The position numbers and the translations under genes are program-made. From positions 124,001 through 188,000 of the forward strand of contig NZ_SJKD01000002.1 in assembly GCF_004331485.1 (NCBI RefSeq): a stretch of 64,000 nucleotides of DNA, written 5' to 3'. The notes under the pieces were generated by a model, which saw only the letters and a program-made list of their open reading frames with translations, had not been told where the DNA came from and did not search any database. Shown here in pieces: positions 16,049 through 25,063 of this stretch (the first letter of the stretch is position 1; every line of letters begins with the position of its first letter). Source of the stretch: Kribbella capetownensis. Lineage in GTDB: Bacteria > Actinomycetota > Actinomycetes > Propionibacteriales > Kribbellaceae.

Positions 16049-17080
16049 ATGGCAGCGGAGGATCCATTGGTACGACGGCGGCGCGGACCGTCGATGGCCG
16101 ACGTGGCCCGGCTGGCCGGTGTGTCCGGGCAGACCGTGTCACGGGTCGCGAACGACCGGCACAACGTCGACGCGGTGACGCGGGACCGGGTCCGGGCCGC
16201 GATGCGAGAGCTCGGCTACCGCCCGAACGGCGCCGCCCGCGCCCTGCGCAACGGCGAGTTCCGCAGTATCGGCGCGATCGTCTTCGAGCTGTCCAGCTTC
16301 GGTACGACGCGCACCCTCGACGCGATCGCGAAGGCGGCGACGATGAGCGGCTACTCGCTCAACCTGCTGCCCGTGCTGGACGTCAGCCAGCGCGCGGTGA
16401 CGAACGCGTTCAGCCGGCTGGGGGAGCAGGCGGTGGACGGTGTGATCATCCTGATCGAGGCGCACACCCTGGACGAGGCCGGCGTACAACTGCCGGACGG
16501 CCTGCCGGTCGTGGTCGTCGACTCGAGTGCCCACTACGACTACCCGATCGTCGACACCGACCAGGCACAAGGCGCGCGGCTCGCCACGGAACACCTGCTG
16601 GAGCTGGGGCATCGGACGGTCTGGCATCTTGGTGGCCCGCCGACGTCGTTCGCGGCCGACCGGCGCCGGCAGTCCTGGGAGCAGACCCTGCTCGACCACG
16701 GCCGCGAGGTGCCGCCCGTGCACGACGGTGACTGGACCGCCAGCTCTGGGTACGACGCCGGCCGCGCCCTGGCTGCCAATGCGGACGTGACGGCTGTGTT
16801 CGTGGCGAACGACCAGATGGCCCTCGGCCTACTGCGTGCCCTGTACGAGCGCGGCCGCGCCGTACCTGGCGATGTCAGCGTGGTCGGCTTCGACGACATG
16901 GAAGAAGCCGCCCACTTCTGGCCGCCACTGACCACCGTCCGTCAATCGTTCGCGGAGGTTGGGCGTCACAGCGTCGACGCTCTGATCAGTGAGATCCAGG
17001 CGGGGGAGCACCACCACAGCCCGGTCTCTGTGGCGACCGAGCTGGTGGTCCGGGGCAGCACTGCGCCACCCCGGACGTGA
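16049..17080 (+). CDS. LacI family transcriptional regulator
   Basis: A 343-residue repressor. The ATG at 16049 is preferred because a GGAGGG site lies just upstream; an earlier ATG at 16016 falls inside operator 2. The helix-turn-helix is MADVARLAGVSGQTVSRVAND (residues 16-36), followed by the hinge helix region YRPNGAARALRNG. The rest is a periplasmic-binding-protein-like sugar sensor (DGVIILIEAHTLDEAG, VVDSSAHYDYPIVDTDQ, TAVFVANDQMALGLLRALYE, VSVVGFDDMEEAAHFWPPLTTVRQ). It likely represses the divergent galactoside transport operon through the two palindromes in the shared promoter region. Confidence 0.93.
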   Translation: MAAEDPLVRRRRGPSMADVARLAGVSGQTVSRVANDRHNVDAVTRDRVRAAMRELGYRPNGAARALRNGEFRSIGAIVFELSSFGTTRTLDAIAKAATMSGYSLNLLPVLDVSQRAVTNAFSRLGEQAVDGVIILIEAHTLDEAGVQLPDGLPVVVVDSSAHYDYPIVDTDQAQGARLATEHLLELGHRTVWHLGGPPTSFAADRRRQSWEQTLLDHGREVPPVHDGDWTASSGYDAGRALAANADVTAVFVANDQMALGLLRALYERGRAVPGDVSVVGFDDMEEAAHFWPPLTTVRQSFAEVGRHSVDALISEIQAGEHHHSPVSVATELVVRGSTAPPRT

Positions 17081-17471
17081 TCAGCGGGCCGAGAGCTGCT
17101 CGACGACCTTGAGAAGGGCGGAGTGGTCGAGGGATCCGTGTCCTTGGGCGCGCCGCCGCCACCAGTTGGGCGACGCCGGTGACGCGGAGAGCAACGCCTG
17201 CGGCGCGGGCCGAGGCCAGGGCGATGCCCATGTCCTTGTGGTGAAGGTCGATCCGGAAGCCGGGCTCGAACTCGCGAGCCGGCATGCCGGCCGCCTTGAG
17301 GTCGAGGATGCGGTTGCCGGCCAGGCCACCGGCGAGCACCTCAAGCCCGCGTTCCCCGTCCACAGCAGCCGGTACGACGTCGTACCCGGTGATGGAGTGG
17401 CCGGCCCGGACCAGGTTCGCCGCCAGGTGCGAACGCATGATCCCGAGCCCGATGAAGCCGATCGCCGTCAT
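17081..17471 (-). pseudogene. glxR: relic of tartronate semialdehyde reductase (internal deletion and frameshift)
   Basis: The ATG at 17471 overlaps the sucD stop. The first 38 residues ([30 protein letters not shown]) are the Rossmann start of 2-hydroxy-3-oxopropionate reductase, then about 160 residues are missing and the frame rejoins the C-terminal domain (GLEVLAGGLAGNRILDLKA..FRIDLHHKDMGIALASARAAG, with the catalytic-type Lys of HHKDMG). After VAQLVAAAR the frame slips; the proper ending (AQGHGSLDHSALLKVVEQL) continues in another frame to a stop at 17081. An intact enzyme has about 295 residues. It would have reduced tartronate semialdehyde to glycerate in the glyoxylate carboligase pathway. 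Its position shows it was once the third gene of the sucCD operon. Confidence 0.85.
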
Positions 17472-18361
17472 ACGCCGACCTCCTCCACCGCCAGCACGGC
17501 GCGCATCAGGTCCGCGGTCTCCGTGGGGGTCTTGCCCACGCGTACGCCGGCGGCTTCGAGGGCCTCCTGCTTGGCGGCCGCCGTACCGGACGAGCCGGAC
17601 ACGATCGCGCCGGCGTGGCCCATCGTCTTGCCCTCCGGCGCGGTGAAGCCCGCGACGTAACCGACGACCGGCTTGGTCACGTTCGCCTTGATGAACGCGG
17701 CCGCCCGCTCCTCGGCGTCACCACCGATCTCACCGATCATCACGATCGCATCGGTGTCGGGGTCGTTCTGGAACGCCTGCAGCGCGTCGATGTGTGTGGT
17801 CCCGATGATCGGGTCACCACCGATCCCGATCGCGGTGGAGAACCCGAAGTCCCGCAGTTCGTACATCATCTGGTACGTCAGCGTGCCCGACTTCGACACC
17901 AGGCCAATGCGGCCGGGACCCGCGATGTCGGCGGGAATGATGCCGGCGTTCGACTCGCCCGGGGTGATGATGCCGGGGCAGTTCGGACCGATGACCCTGG
18001 TCCCGGCGGCCTGCGCATACGCGAAGAACGCGGCGGTGTCCTGGACCGGCACGCCCTCGGTGATCACCACGACCAGCGGTACGCCGGCGTCGACGGCCTC
18101 GGTCACAGCGCCCAGCGTGAAGCGAGGCGGCACGAAGACCACCGATACGTCCGCATCGGTCGCCTTCACCGCGTCCGCGCACGAGCCGTACACCGGGATC
18201 GAGCGCTTCGCGAAGTCGACCGACTGACCGCCCTTGCCGGGTGTCACGCCGCCGACGATGTTGGTGCCGGCGGCAAGCATCCGGCTGGTGTGCTTCTGTC
18301 CCTCGGAGCCGGTCATGCCCTGCACGATGACCCGGCTCTGCTCGGTCAGGAAGATCGCCAT
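17468..18361 (-). CDS. sucD: succinyl-CoA synthetase alpha subunit
   Basis: A 297-residue protein starting at ATG 18361. It contains the CoA-binding Rossmann domain ([22 protein letters not shown]), the [13 protein letters not shown] strand, the nucleotide/CoA ligase signature [20 protein letters not shown], and the phospho-histidine His249 in GHAGAIVSG. With SucC it joins succinate and CoA using ATP or GTP. It follows sucC by 14 bases and its stop overlaps the glxR relic. The opposite position to an oxalate carrier suggests that this copy supplies succinyl-CoA as CoA donor for oxalate activation; whether the genome has a separate TCA-cycle sucCD cannot be seen here. Confidence 0.95.
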   Translation of the reverse strand: MAIFLTEQSRVIVQGMTGSEGQKHTSRMLAAGTNIVGGVTPGKGGQSVDFAKRSIPVYGSCADAVKATDADVSVVFVPPRFTLGAVTEAVDAGVPLVVVITEGVPVQDTAAFFAYAQAAGTRVIGPNCPGIITPGESNAGIIPADIAGPGRIGLVSKSGTLTYQMMYELRDFGFSTAIGIGGDPIIGTTHIDALQAFQNDPDTDAIVMIGEIGGDAEERAAAFIKANVTKPVVGYVAGFTAPEGKTMGHAGAIVSGSSGTAAAKQEALEAAGVRVGKTPTETADLMRAVLAVEEVGV

Positions 18362-18375
18362 CTCTGTTCCACCTC

Positions 18376-19539
18376 TCAGTTCTGCGCCGCGACGGCGGCC
18401 AGCTCGGCCGCGCGGGCGGCGGCGCCGTCCATGGTGTCGACCACGGTCACCAGCGGATGGTTGGCCCGGGCAAGGATCTTGCGGCCCTCCTCGACGTTGT
18501 TGCCGTCCAGCCGGACGACCAGCGGTTTGTCGGCCTGGTCGCCGAGCAGTTCGAGCGCCTGGACGATGCCGTTGGAGACCGCGTCGCAGGCGGTGATGCC
18601 GCCGAACACGTTCACGAACACGCTCTTCACCTGCGCGTCGGACAGGATGATGCCGAGTCCGTTCGCCATCACCTCGGCGCTCGCACCGCCGCCGATGTCG
18701 AGGAAGTTCGCCGGCTTCACGCCGCCGTGCGCCTCACCGGCGTACGCCACGACGTCGAGCGTGGACATGACCAGTCCTGCGCCGTTGCCGATGATGCCGA
18801 CCGAGCCGTCGAGCTTGACGTAGTTCAGGCCCTTCTCCTGGGCCGCTGCCTCGAGTGGGTCCGCGGAGGCCTTGTCCTCGAAGCTCGCGTGGTCCGGATG
18901 CCGGTACGCCGCGTTCTCGTCGAGCGTCACCTTGCCGTCCAGGGCTTCCAGCGTGCCGTCGGCCAGCTTGACCAGTGGGTTCACCTCGACCAGCGAGGCG
19001 TCCTCGGCGATGAACACGTCCCACAGCTTGCGGACGACGCCCTCCGCACCAACCGGGAAGCCCGCTGCCGCCACGATCTCGGCGGCCTTGGCGTCGTCGA
19101 CACCGACGGCCGGGTCGATGGCGACCTTGGCGATCGCGTCCGGGTTGGTGTGCGCAACCTCTTCGATCTCGACACCACCCTCGGTGCTGGCGATGCACAG
19201 GTAGTTGCGGTTGGCCCGGTCGACCAGGAAGGAGAAGTAGTACTCCGCCGCGATGGCCGCGGCCGGCGCGAGCAGCACCCGGTGCACCGTGTGTCCCTTG
19301 ATGTCCATGCCGAGGATCTCGCCGGCCTTCGTCACCGCTTCGTCAGCCGTGGCGGCCAGCTTGACGCCGCCGGCCTTGCCGCGGCCGCCGGTCTTCACCT
19401 GCGCCTTCACCACCACCCGGCCACCGAGTTCCGCGGCCGCCGCGGCGGCGTCGGCGGGGTCGTCGATCACCCGTCCGAGCGTCACCGGAACGCCGTGCCG
19501 GGCGAAGAGTTCTTTGGCTTGGTACTCCATCAGGTCCAT
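18376..19539 (-). CDS. sucC: succinyl-CoA synthetase beta subunit
   Basis: A 387-residue protein starting at ATG 19539 ([19 protein letters not shown]), with a GGAGG site 7 bases upstream; an in-frame ATG nine bases later is possible. The N-terminal ATP-grasp domain ([19 protein letters not shown]) and the C-terminal ligase domain ([44 protein letters not shown]) are both complete. It partners SucD. The promoter lies in the 142-base gap to the divergent OxlT-like carrier gene and holds GTATGC-type repeats, so it is probably co-regulated with that carrier. Confidence 0.95.
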   Translation of the reverse strand: MDLMEYQAKELFARHGVPVTLGRVIDDPADAAAAAAELGGRVVVKAQVKTGGRGKAGGVKLAATADEAVTKAGEILGMDIKGHTVHRVLLAPAAAIAAEYYFSFLVDRANRNYLCIASTEGGVEIEEVAHTNPDAIAKVAIDPAVGVDDAKAAEIVAAAGFPVGAEGVVRKLWDVFIAEDASLVEVNPLVKLADGTLEALDGKVTLDENAAYRHPDHASFEDKASADPLEAAAQEKGLNYVKLDGSVGIIGNGAGLVMSTLDVVAYAGEAHGGVKPANFLDIGGGASAEVMANGLGIILSDAQVKSVFVNVFGGITACDAVSNGIVQALELLGDQADKPLVVRLDGNNVEEGRKILARANHPLVTVVDTMDGAAARAAELAAVAAQN

Positions 19540-19575
19540 GGGAGGTCCTCCGATCGCTGGCCGGTCGTATGGCGA

Positions 19576-19592
19576 CTGTATGCTGTATGCAT
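19576..19592. promoter_or_regulatory. CTGTATGC direct repeats upstream of sucC
   Basis: CTGTATGC occurs twice in tandem (19576-19583 and 19583-19590), ending in GCAT. The half-site GTATGC is that of the palindrome at 19653, and the place, 37-53 bases upstream of sucC, suits an operator or promoter element. Confidence 0.5.
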
Positions 19593-19652
19593 TCTGGTGC
19601 ACAAGGGCTCCGAGCTCTGGACAACGCCGCCGCGGAGGGGTACCACAGATCT

Positions 19653-19665
19653 CATACGGTATGCA
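19653..19665. promoter_or_regulatory. CATACGGTATGCA operator before oxlT-like gene
   Basis: CATAC-G-GTATG is a perfect odd palindrome, followed by CA; the same 13 bases recur at 24990-25002 before the decarboxylase gene. It lies 16 bases upstream of the carrier start, overlapping the likely transcription start. Confidence 0.65.
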
Positions 19666-19681
19666 GTAGTCAGGAGGCGAT

Positions 19682-21103
19682 ATGAATCACGTGATGCCCC
19701 CAGACCGGGGTGGTGGGGTGGGATCGCCGAACGCGCAGCCCCGGGACGTGCGTGACGTCTACGGCCGGCGGTACCGGATCGGCGAGGAGGCCCGGGATCT
19801 GACCGGACATTCGCGGCGCTGGCAACTGTGGGCCGCCTGGGCCTGCATGGTTGCCATCAGCCCCCTGCAGTACAGCTTCGGCACCGCCGCGCTCGGCCTC
19901 GACGCCGACCGCGGCTGGGGCTTCACCCAGACCATGTGGCTGCTCGCGGTGTTCGTCGCCTGCCAGGCCCTGGTCGCCATCCCGGCCGCCTGGGCCCACC
20001 GGGTACGCCGTGCCACACCGACGCAGCTGGTCATCGTCGGAGGTGTGCTCGCGGCCATCGGGCTCGCCACGCTCGCCCACGCGGGCACCTACTTCGTTGT
20101 CGTGCTCGGCTACTCGCTGCTCGGCGGCAGCGGCGCAGGTCTGGTGTACGCCGCCTGCATCACCACGTCGGCCCGGTGGTTCCCGGATCGGCGTACTGCG
20201 ACGATCGGCTTCGTCACCGGTGGATTCGCCGTCGGCGCCGTACCGAGTATCGCCTTGCTGGCGCTGGTCGACTCGCCTGGTGGACGTCGGCTGGTCTTCG
20301 ATCTGACCGCGATCGTCGCCGTAGCGATTGTGGTGACCGCGGGTGGATTGCTGAAGGACCCGCCGCGGCACTGGTGGCCGGCCGATATCGACGCGCAGGC
20401 GTGGGCCATCGACCGGAAGCTGAACCGGAGCATCCCGCACAACGCACCCGCGGTCCGGCACTACCGTCCGGCCGAGGCGATGCGGACCGGTGCGCTCCCG
20501 CTGATGTGGCTGACGCTCGCTCTGTGTACGGCGCTGTCGTTGTTCGGCATCGCGTTCGCCGTGAGCTACGCGGTCACGGCGGGGCTGGGCATGGCGGTCG
20601 CGGGCTTCGCCGCCGGAATGCTTGCCGCGGTCAACGGTCTCGGCAGGTCGTTCGCAGGTCACCTCTCCGACCGGTTCGGCCGGCGTCGGGTGCTGGCCGC
20701 CGTACTGATGGTCGAAGGCTTCACCCACGTCGGCCTGGTTGTCGCAGGCGAGGCGGGGGCGGGCTGGGTGTTCGTGCTGTGCGCGATGTTCGCCGGCCTC
20801 GGCGGCGGAGCGTTCTACGCGATCATGGCCAACCTGGTGCTCGAGTTCTTCGGCGAGAACAGCCTGCTGCAGAACCAGTCGATCCTGTACTCCGCGAAGG
20901 CCGTCGGCGGACTGGTCGGAGTTGGGGTCACGGCGTCTCTGATCGCCGAGATCGGCTACCGGCCGTTGTTCCTCGGCGCCGGGCTACTCGGCGTGATCAC
21001 CGCGCTGAGTGTGCGGTTGCTGAAACAACCCGGGCGACCGGCGCTACCGGTCCGGCCACAGCTGGGTACGCCGGTCAGCGGAACAGTGCGGTCCGGCGAG
21101 TGA
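19682..21103 (+). CDS. OxlT-like oxalate/formate antiporter family MFS carrier
   Basis: A 473-residue MFS protein starting at ATG 19682 (AGGAGG site). It has 12 membrane segments with a 40-residue hydrophilic start. Marks of the oxalate:formate antiporter group are the first helices with [25 protein letters not shown], the [24 protein letters not shown] stretch after helix 4 and the central loop ending in [13 protein letters not shown]. In OxlT, oxalate enters in exchange for formate. The position between sucCD and the oxc-frc genes fits. The next gene overlaps its stop by GTGA. The specific Arg residue used by OxlT in helix 11 cannot be assigned by eye, so the substrate is inferred from context. 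Confidence 0.8.
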   Translation: MNHVMPPDRGGGVGSPNAQPRDVRDVYGRRYRIGEEARDLTGHSRRWQLWAAWACMVAISPLQYSFGTAALGLDADRGWGFTQTMWLLAVFVACQALVAIPAAWAHRVRRATPTQLVIVGGVLAAIGLATLAHAGTYFVVVLGYSLLGGSGAGLVYAACITTSARWFPDRRTATIGFVTGGFAVGAVPSIALLALVDSPGGRRLVFDLTAIVAVAIVVTAGGLLKDPPRHWWPADIDAQAWAIDRKLNRSIPHNAPAVRHYRPAEAMRTGALPLMWLTLALCTALSLFGIAFAVSYAVTAGLGMAVAGFAAGMLAAVNGLGRSFAGHLSDRFGRRRVLAAVLMVEGFTHVGLVVAGEAGAGWVFVLCAMFAGLGGGAFYAIMANLVLEFFGENSLLQNQSILYSAKAVGGLVGVGVTASLIAEIGYRPLFLGAGLLGVITALSVRLLKQPGRPALPVRPQLGTPVSGTVRSGE

Positions 21104-21675
21104 ACGGCTACGGGAAGGTCGCCCGGCCCGATCCGTGTGTGATGGAACTGGTGTCGAGGCTGGCCCGTGAGCCCTGGACGGACCGCCCCTCCTGTGTGCA
21201 CCCCACCTTGAGTGCGGTCGCGAGGGCGGTCCACGACCACAGCAGTTCGGCCGGGCGGAGGGCGCTGTTGCCGCTGGCGCCGAGCTTCCTCGGCACCGCA
21301 CAGCCCGGCTTCGAGTCGACCGCACGACTGGTCTCGTTGTGCGTCTCCACCGCGCTGGTGGGTGGGGAGCTGACGACGGACGAGCGGAGGAGACTCTCCA
21401 GGGCGCATCAGACCGCGGTCCATTTCCTCACCGGGCAGGACGAGCTGGCGGGATCGGCGCGCTGGTGGTTTCCGGTCCTGGATCGGGTCGGCCAGAGCGA
21501 GTCGTTCTACCGGACCTTCGTCGCGCCCGAGCACGCCGCCGAAGCCGTGTCCGTGACGGCCCGGGCGGCGGACGACGTACGGCTGCGTGGCTTACTGAAA
21601 CAGTGTCTGGCGGTGGCCGGCTCCGCTGTCGCCACTGCTCCGTCGATCGTGGCAGGTGGGCGCGCGCCGATCTGA
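21100..21675 (+). CDS. protein of unknown function, coupled to the MFS carrier
   Basis: A 191-residue soluble protein starting at GTG 21100, which overlaps the stop of the OxlT-like gene (GTGA). I recognise no domain. It is mostly helical by composition: an N-terminal MELVSRLAREPW, a central stretch with SVCVSTALVGGELTTDERRRLSRAHQTAV-like helices, WWFPVLDRVGQSESFYRTF, and a C-terminal Ala-rich helix pair. No membrane helix, signal peptide, metal cluster or nucleotide motif is seen. The tight coupling suggests a role tied to the carrier, perhaps a cytoplasmic partner, but this is inference only. Confidence 0.7.
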   Translation: MNGYGKVARPDPCVMELVSRLAREPWTDRPSCVHPTLSAVARAVHDHSSSAGRRALLPLAPSFLGTAQPGFESTARLVSLCVSTALVGGELTTDERRRLSRAHQTAVHFLTGQDELAGSARWWFPVLDRVGQSESFYRTFVAPEHAAEAVSVTARAADDVRLRGLLKQCLAVAGSAVATAPSIVAGGRAPI

Positions 21676-21699
21676 CCTTTGACCCTGACCTTTGACGTA

Positions 21700-21711
21700 G
21701 CAACCGGTTGC
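21700..21711. promoter_or_regulatory. LacI-type operator GCAACCGGTTGC
   Basis: GCAACCGGTTGC is a perfect palindrome with central CG, part of TAGCAACCGGTTGCAA, 17 bases upstream of the first Gfo/Idh gene. It differs from the operators of the LacI gene at 16049, so another LacI protein, not in the window, probably acts here. Confidence 0.7.
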
Positions 21712-21727
21712 AAGGTTGACTCGGTCC

Positions 21728-22741
21728 ATGCCCGCACCCCTCCGGCTGGCCGTGATCGGCGCCGCGCACGCCCATGTCAGGTACGCGCTGGACGAGGTGA
21801 CACTGCGCGAGGATCTCGTCCTGGTCGCCGTCGCGGATCCAGATCCGGCGACGGCGGGCCGGTACGCCGCTGAGTTCGGCGTACCGGCGTACGACGATCA
21901 CCGGCGGCTGCTCGACGAACTGCGGCCCGAGGTCGTCATGATCGCCGGCGTCTACGCGGACCGGGCCGAGGCGATTGTGGACTCGCTCCACGCCGGCGCG
22001 CACGTGCTGGCCGACAAGCCTCTCTGTACGACGCTCGCCGAGCTCGACGCGATCGAGGCCGCTCAGCACGAGACCGGCCGCTTCGTCTGCCTGCTGCTGG
22101 AGAAGCGCAACTATCCCGAGACCCTGGCCGCTCGCGCGCTGCTGGCCGACGGCTCGTTGGGCGAGTTGGTGCAGGTCGCGTCGACCGGTCCGCACAAGCT
22201 CAACCGGCCCACCCGGCCGGACTGGTTCCTCACCAGGAAGGGGTACGGCGGGATCCTCGGCGATCTCGCCGTCCACGACATCGACCTCGTCCTGCTGCTG
22301 TCCGGAGCGTCCGAGGGAACGATCGCCGGGTTGGCGGACAGCACCGATCCCGAGTTCGCGCTGCACGGTTCGCTGCTGCTCGGAGCCGGTCCGGTCGTCG
22401 CGACGATCGAGGTCAACTGGCTGACGCCCGCCGCATCGCCGTACCACGGTGACTACCGGATGCGACTCACCGGCACCGGGGGCACGGCCGAGTTGTTCTG
22501 GGCGCAGAACAAGTTGCTCGCGGCAACCACTGACCGCCCGCCGTGGGAAGTGGAGCTGCCGCCCGGCCGGCGTCCGGCGGCCGAGGCGCTCGACGCCCTG
22601 TCGGCCGGCCTGGAGCCCGAGACCACTACGGCGGCAGGGTTCGTGGCGACGCGGGTCGCGCTGCTCGCCCAGCAGAGCGCCGACGCCGGTGGAGTCGTGC
22701 TGCCGTGGACCGACGGACAACAGAGAGGACAGGCCGGATGA
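21728..22741 (+). CDS. Gfo/Idh/MocA family oxidoreductase (1 of 3)
   Basis: A 337-residue protein starting at ATG 21728. No ribosome site is visible, and an operator-like palindrome lies 17 bases upstream, so the message may be nearly leaderless. The N-terminal Rossmann domain reads LRLAVIGAAHAHVRYALDEV, with the usual Gly-rich loop altered (GAAHAH), and the family's lysine motif is DKPLCT (about residues 96-101). The C-terminal domain has GYGGILGDLAVHDIDLVLLLSG, with the conserved D-x3-H-x2-D. These enzymes oxidise or epimerise sugars, inositols or similar polyols with NAD(P). The stop overlaps the start of the next gene (ATGA). Confidence 0.88.
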   Translation: MPAPLRLAVIGAAHAHVRYALDEVTLREDLVLVAVADPDPATAGRYAAEFGVPAYDDHRRLLDELRPEVVMIAGVYADRAEAIVDSLHAGAHVLADKPLCTTLAELDAIEAAQHETGRFVCLLLEKRNYPETLAARALLADGSLGELVQVASTGPHKLNRPTRPDWFLTRKGYGGILGDLAVHDIDLVLLLSGASEGTIAGLADSTDPEFALHGSLLLGAGPVVATIEVNWLTPAASPYHGDYRMRLTGTGGTAELFWAQNKLLAATTDRPPWEVELPPGRRPAAEALDALSAGLEPETTTAAGFVATRVALLAQQSADAGGVVLPWTDGQQRGQAG

Positions 22742-23739
22742 AGTTCGCTGTGATGGGTGCCGGAGTCATCGGTGAGACCCATGCCCGCCTGATCACGTCC
22801 CTCCCCGAGGGCTCGGAGTTGGTCGCAGTCGTCGATGTGGAGGCGGAGCGGGCCGGGGCCCTGAGCAGCAAGTACGGCGGCGAGCCGATGACGGACCTGA
22901 AGCAGGCCTGCACCCGGCCGGACATCGACGCGGTCAGCATCTGCCTGCCCAGCGGATATCACGCCGACGCCGCCATCACCGCGCTCGAGGCGGGGAAGCA
23001 CGTCATCGTGGAGAAGCCGATCGACGTGACGCTGGCAGCGGCTGACCGGCTGATCGATGCGGAGGAGCAGACCGGGCTGACCGTGGCCGTGATCAGTCAG
23101 CGCCGTTTCCAGCACGCTCCGGCCTTCATGCACCAAGCTGTCGCCGATGGCCGGCTTGGCCGGATCACCACGGGTATTGCCGAGTCGGCCTTCTGGCGTT
23201 CGCAGGAGTACTACGACTCCGGCGGCTGGCGGGGCACGGTCGCGCTCGACGGCGGCGGGGCCCTGATGAACCAGGGCATCCACGTGGTCGACCTGCTGCT
23301 GTGGATGCTGGGCGAGCCCGTCGAGGTACAGGCGTACAGCGACCGGCTCGCGCATGAGCGGATCGAAGTCGAGGACACGGTGGCGGCGACCGTGCGGTTC
23401 CGCAGTGGGGCGATCGGGTCGATCGTGGCCACCACGTCGGCGTACCCGGGCCGCCCGGTGCGCTTGTCCGTGTACGGCGACCGCGGCAGCGCGGTGATCG
23501 AGAACGACGACCTGATCGCCTTCGAAACTGCCGATGAGGAGCCGGCGGGGGAGGCAAGCGGGACCCGGTCGGTCGCCGACGCGCATCGGGATCAGTACCT
23601 CGACTTCATCGACGCGGTGCGCGACGGCCGCCCGCCGTCGATCGGTACGCGGGACGCCCGGCGTGCGCTCGAAGTGGTGCTCGGCATCTACGAATCCGCC
23701 CGGACCGGTGGTCCGGTCCAGCTCACCGGGAGAGACTGA
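22738..23739 (+). CDS. Gfo/Idh/MocA family oxidoreductase (2 of 3)
   Basis: A 333-residue protein; ATG 22738 overlaps the preceding stop. The coenzyme loop is complete (FAVMGAGVIGETHARLI), the lysine motif is VEKPIDVTLAAAD (Lys about residue 98), and the catalytic pair is in GGGALMNQGIHVVDLLLWMLG. It is the most canonical of the three and closest in outline to inositol 2-dehydrogenase or glucose-fructose oxidoreductase relatives; the exact sugar cannot be told. Translation is coupled on the upstream side, and the next start follows two bases after its stop. Confidence 0.9.
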   Translation: MKFAVMGAGVIGETHARLITSLPEGSELVAVVDVEAERAGALSSKYGGEPMTDLKQACTRPDIDAVSICLPSGYHADAAITALEAGKHVIVEKPIDVTLAAADRLIDAEEQTGLTVAVISQRRFQHAPAFMHQAVADGRLGRITTGIAESAFWRSQEYYDSGGWRGTVALDGGGALMNQGIHVVDLLLWMLGEPVEVQAYSDRLAHERIEVEDTVAATVRFRSGAIGSIVATTSAYPGRPVRLSVYGDRGSAVIENDDLIAFETADEEPAGEASGTRSVADAHRDQYLDFIDAVRDGRPPSIGTRDARRALEVVLGIYESARTGGPVQLTGRD

Positions 23740-23740
23740 C

Positions 23741-24586
23741 GTGCGCATCGGCATCATCGGGACGGAGAACTCCCACGTCGACCACATCATCGACTACCTG
23801 AACGTCGAGCGGCGGGCCGGCGAGACCCGCGTCGTCGCGCTCTGTGGCGGCGCGAGCGAACGCAACGAGAAGCTCCGCGTCATCGGCCAGCTCGAGCGGC
23901 TCGTGGACGCACCGACGGACCTGCTGGGCCTGGTCGACGCCGTGATCATCACCGACCGGCACGGCGGTCTGCACCGCGACCACGCCGTACCGTTCCTGGC
24001 CGAAGGTCTGCCGGTGTTCGTGGACAAGCCGCTCGCCTGCAGTGAGGCCGACGCCCGGGCGATCGTTGCCGCGGCGCGCGAACACGATGCTCTGCTGACG
24101 TCGTCCTCGGCTGTCCGTTGGGTGCCGGACACTGACGCGCTGGCCGAGCAGGCGGTGTCGTTAGGTGCTCCGCAGACGGTGATCACCACCGGTCCGGCAG
24201 ACCCGGGCAGTGAGTACGGCGGCATCTACTTCTACGGGATCCACCCGGTCGACGTCGCGCTCAGGCTCGCACCTGGGGCCGTCGGAGAGGTCAGCGTGGA
24301 ACAGTTCGCCGACACGATCGTCGCCGGCGCCGACGTCGGTGGTGTCCGGGTCGTCGTGCAGTTCGTGCGACCGAGTTCGGACGGGCGGGTTCCGTTCCAC
24401 GGTCTGGTCGTCGGGCGGCACGGTCTGGCGGCCCGCGAGCTCATCCTCGGCCCGTCGTACGTCGAACCAGGGCTGCGAGCGTTCCTGGAGATGGTGGAGA
24501 CCCGCCGGCCGCCGATCGACTACGACGACCTGGTCCGGCCCATGCAGTTCCTCGATGCAGTCGTCGAGGCGATTCGCTCGCACTGA
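23741..24586 (+). CDS. Gfo/Idh/MocA-like oxidoreductase (3 of 3), short form
   Basis: A 281-residue protein starting at GTG 23741, two bases after the preceding stop. It begins RIGIIGTENSHVDHIIDYL, a variant Rossmann loop without the G-x-G-x2-G pattern, and has VFVDKPLACSEADARAIV with the family lysine. The catalytic region is IYFYGIHPVDVALRLAPG, with H-P-V-D in place of H-x2-D. It is about 50 residues shorter than the other two, mainly in the C-terminal sheet. Probably a partner activity in the same pathway. A strong terminator follows, so the three genes form one operon. Confidence 0.83.
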   Translation: MRIGIIGTENSHVDHIIDYLNVERRAGETRVVALCGGASERNEKLRVIGQLERLVDAPTDLLGLVDAVIITDRHGGLHRDHAVPFLAEGLPVFVDKPLACSEADARAIVAAAREHDALLTSSSAVRWVPDTDALAEQAVSLGAPQTVITTGPADPGSEYGGIYFYGIHPVDVALRLAPGAVGEVSVEQFADTIVAGADVGGVRVVVQFVRPSSDGRVPFHGLVVGRHGLAARELILGPSYVEPGLRAFLEMVETRRPPIDYDDLVRPMQFLDAVVEAIRSH

Positions 24587-24601
24587 TTCTGGCCGTCACA
24601 G

Positions 24602-24638
24602 CTCCGGGCCCCGCAGACACCGTCTGCGGGGCCCGGAG
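24602..24638. terminator. strong hairpin after Gfo/Idh operon
   Basis: CTCCGGGCCCCGCAGAC and its exact complement form a 17-base-pair stem with a 3-base loop, 15 bases after the stop of the third dehydrogenase and directly before the convergent small gene. Confidence 0.85.
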
Positions 24639-24641
24639 TCG

Positions 24642-24926
24642 TTACGGAGCGCGTCTGCCCGGGGCTCCGACTCCTTCGTGATCCACGTCCCCGGCTCCCC
24701 AGAGCCCGTGGTCGTAGTCACCGTCCGGAATCACTACCAGTTCCTGCCGGCCGGGTGCACCGACTTGCTGCTCGAGGCGGCGCAAGTCGGTCGAACACCG
24801 ATCGAGATCGTCGAGCAGCCGCAGTACGTCGAGATGCGGGCCGAGCCGATTCCTCAACGCCATAAGGGTTTTCTCCAGCGCCAGAACCGCCTGACGGGTC
24901 GTGGCGAGTTCGTCGTGAATCGTCAT
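24642..24926 (-). CDS. small coiled-coil protein of unknown function
   Basis: A 94-residue protein starting at ATG 24926 with an AGGAGG site 6-7 bases upstream. The first 60 residues are heptad-rich helix (TIHDELATTRQAVLALEKTL, then LDVLRLLDDLDRCSTDLRRLEQQV) and should form a coiled coil; the tail is Gly/Asp-rich (PDGDYDHGLWGAGDVDHEGVG). No known domain. It is divergent from the oxalyl-CoA decarboxylase-like gene, and the shared gap of 137 bases has the CATACGGTATGCA site exactly midway, so it probably belongs to the same regulon. Possibly an assembly or regulatory factor for that enzyme. Confidence 0.6.
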   Translation of the reverse strand: MTIHDELATTRQAVLALEKTLMALRNRLGPHLDVLRLLDDLDRCSTDLRRLEQQVGAPGRQELVVIPDGDYDHGLWGAGDVDHEGVGAPGRRAP

Positions 24927-24989
24927 CCCAGCCTCCTGGTGCCGAGCTCTGGACAACCACTATGGGCTGGGGTAAGACTACGACTACAC

Positions 24990-25002
24990 CATACGGTATG
25001 CA
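24990..25002. promoter_or_regulatory. CATACGGTATGCA operator before oxc
   Basis: Identical over 13 bases to the site at 19653-19665. The palindrome CATACGGTATG is 63 bases from the start codons on either side, so it can control both the decarboxylase operon and the small coiled-coil gene. Confidence 0.65.
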
Positions 25003-25063
25003 ATCTACAGACGAAGCTGTACCAACAAGCCGCACCCCGGCCCTTCCGAGGAGATGACTGCAG

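Noticed and set aside
21728..24586. Assigning the three Gfo/Idh genes to the oxalate route
   Set aside because: They have their own LacI-type operator and terminator and belong to sugar or polyol families.
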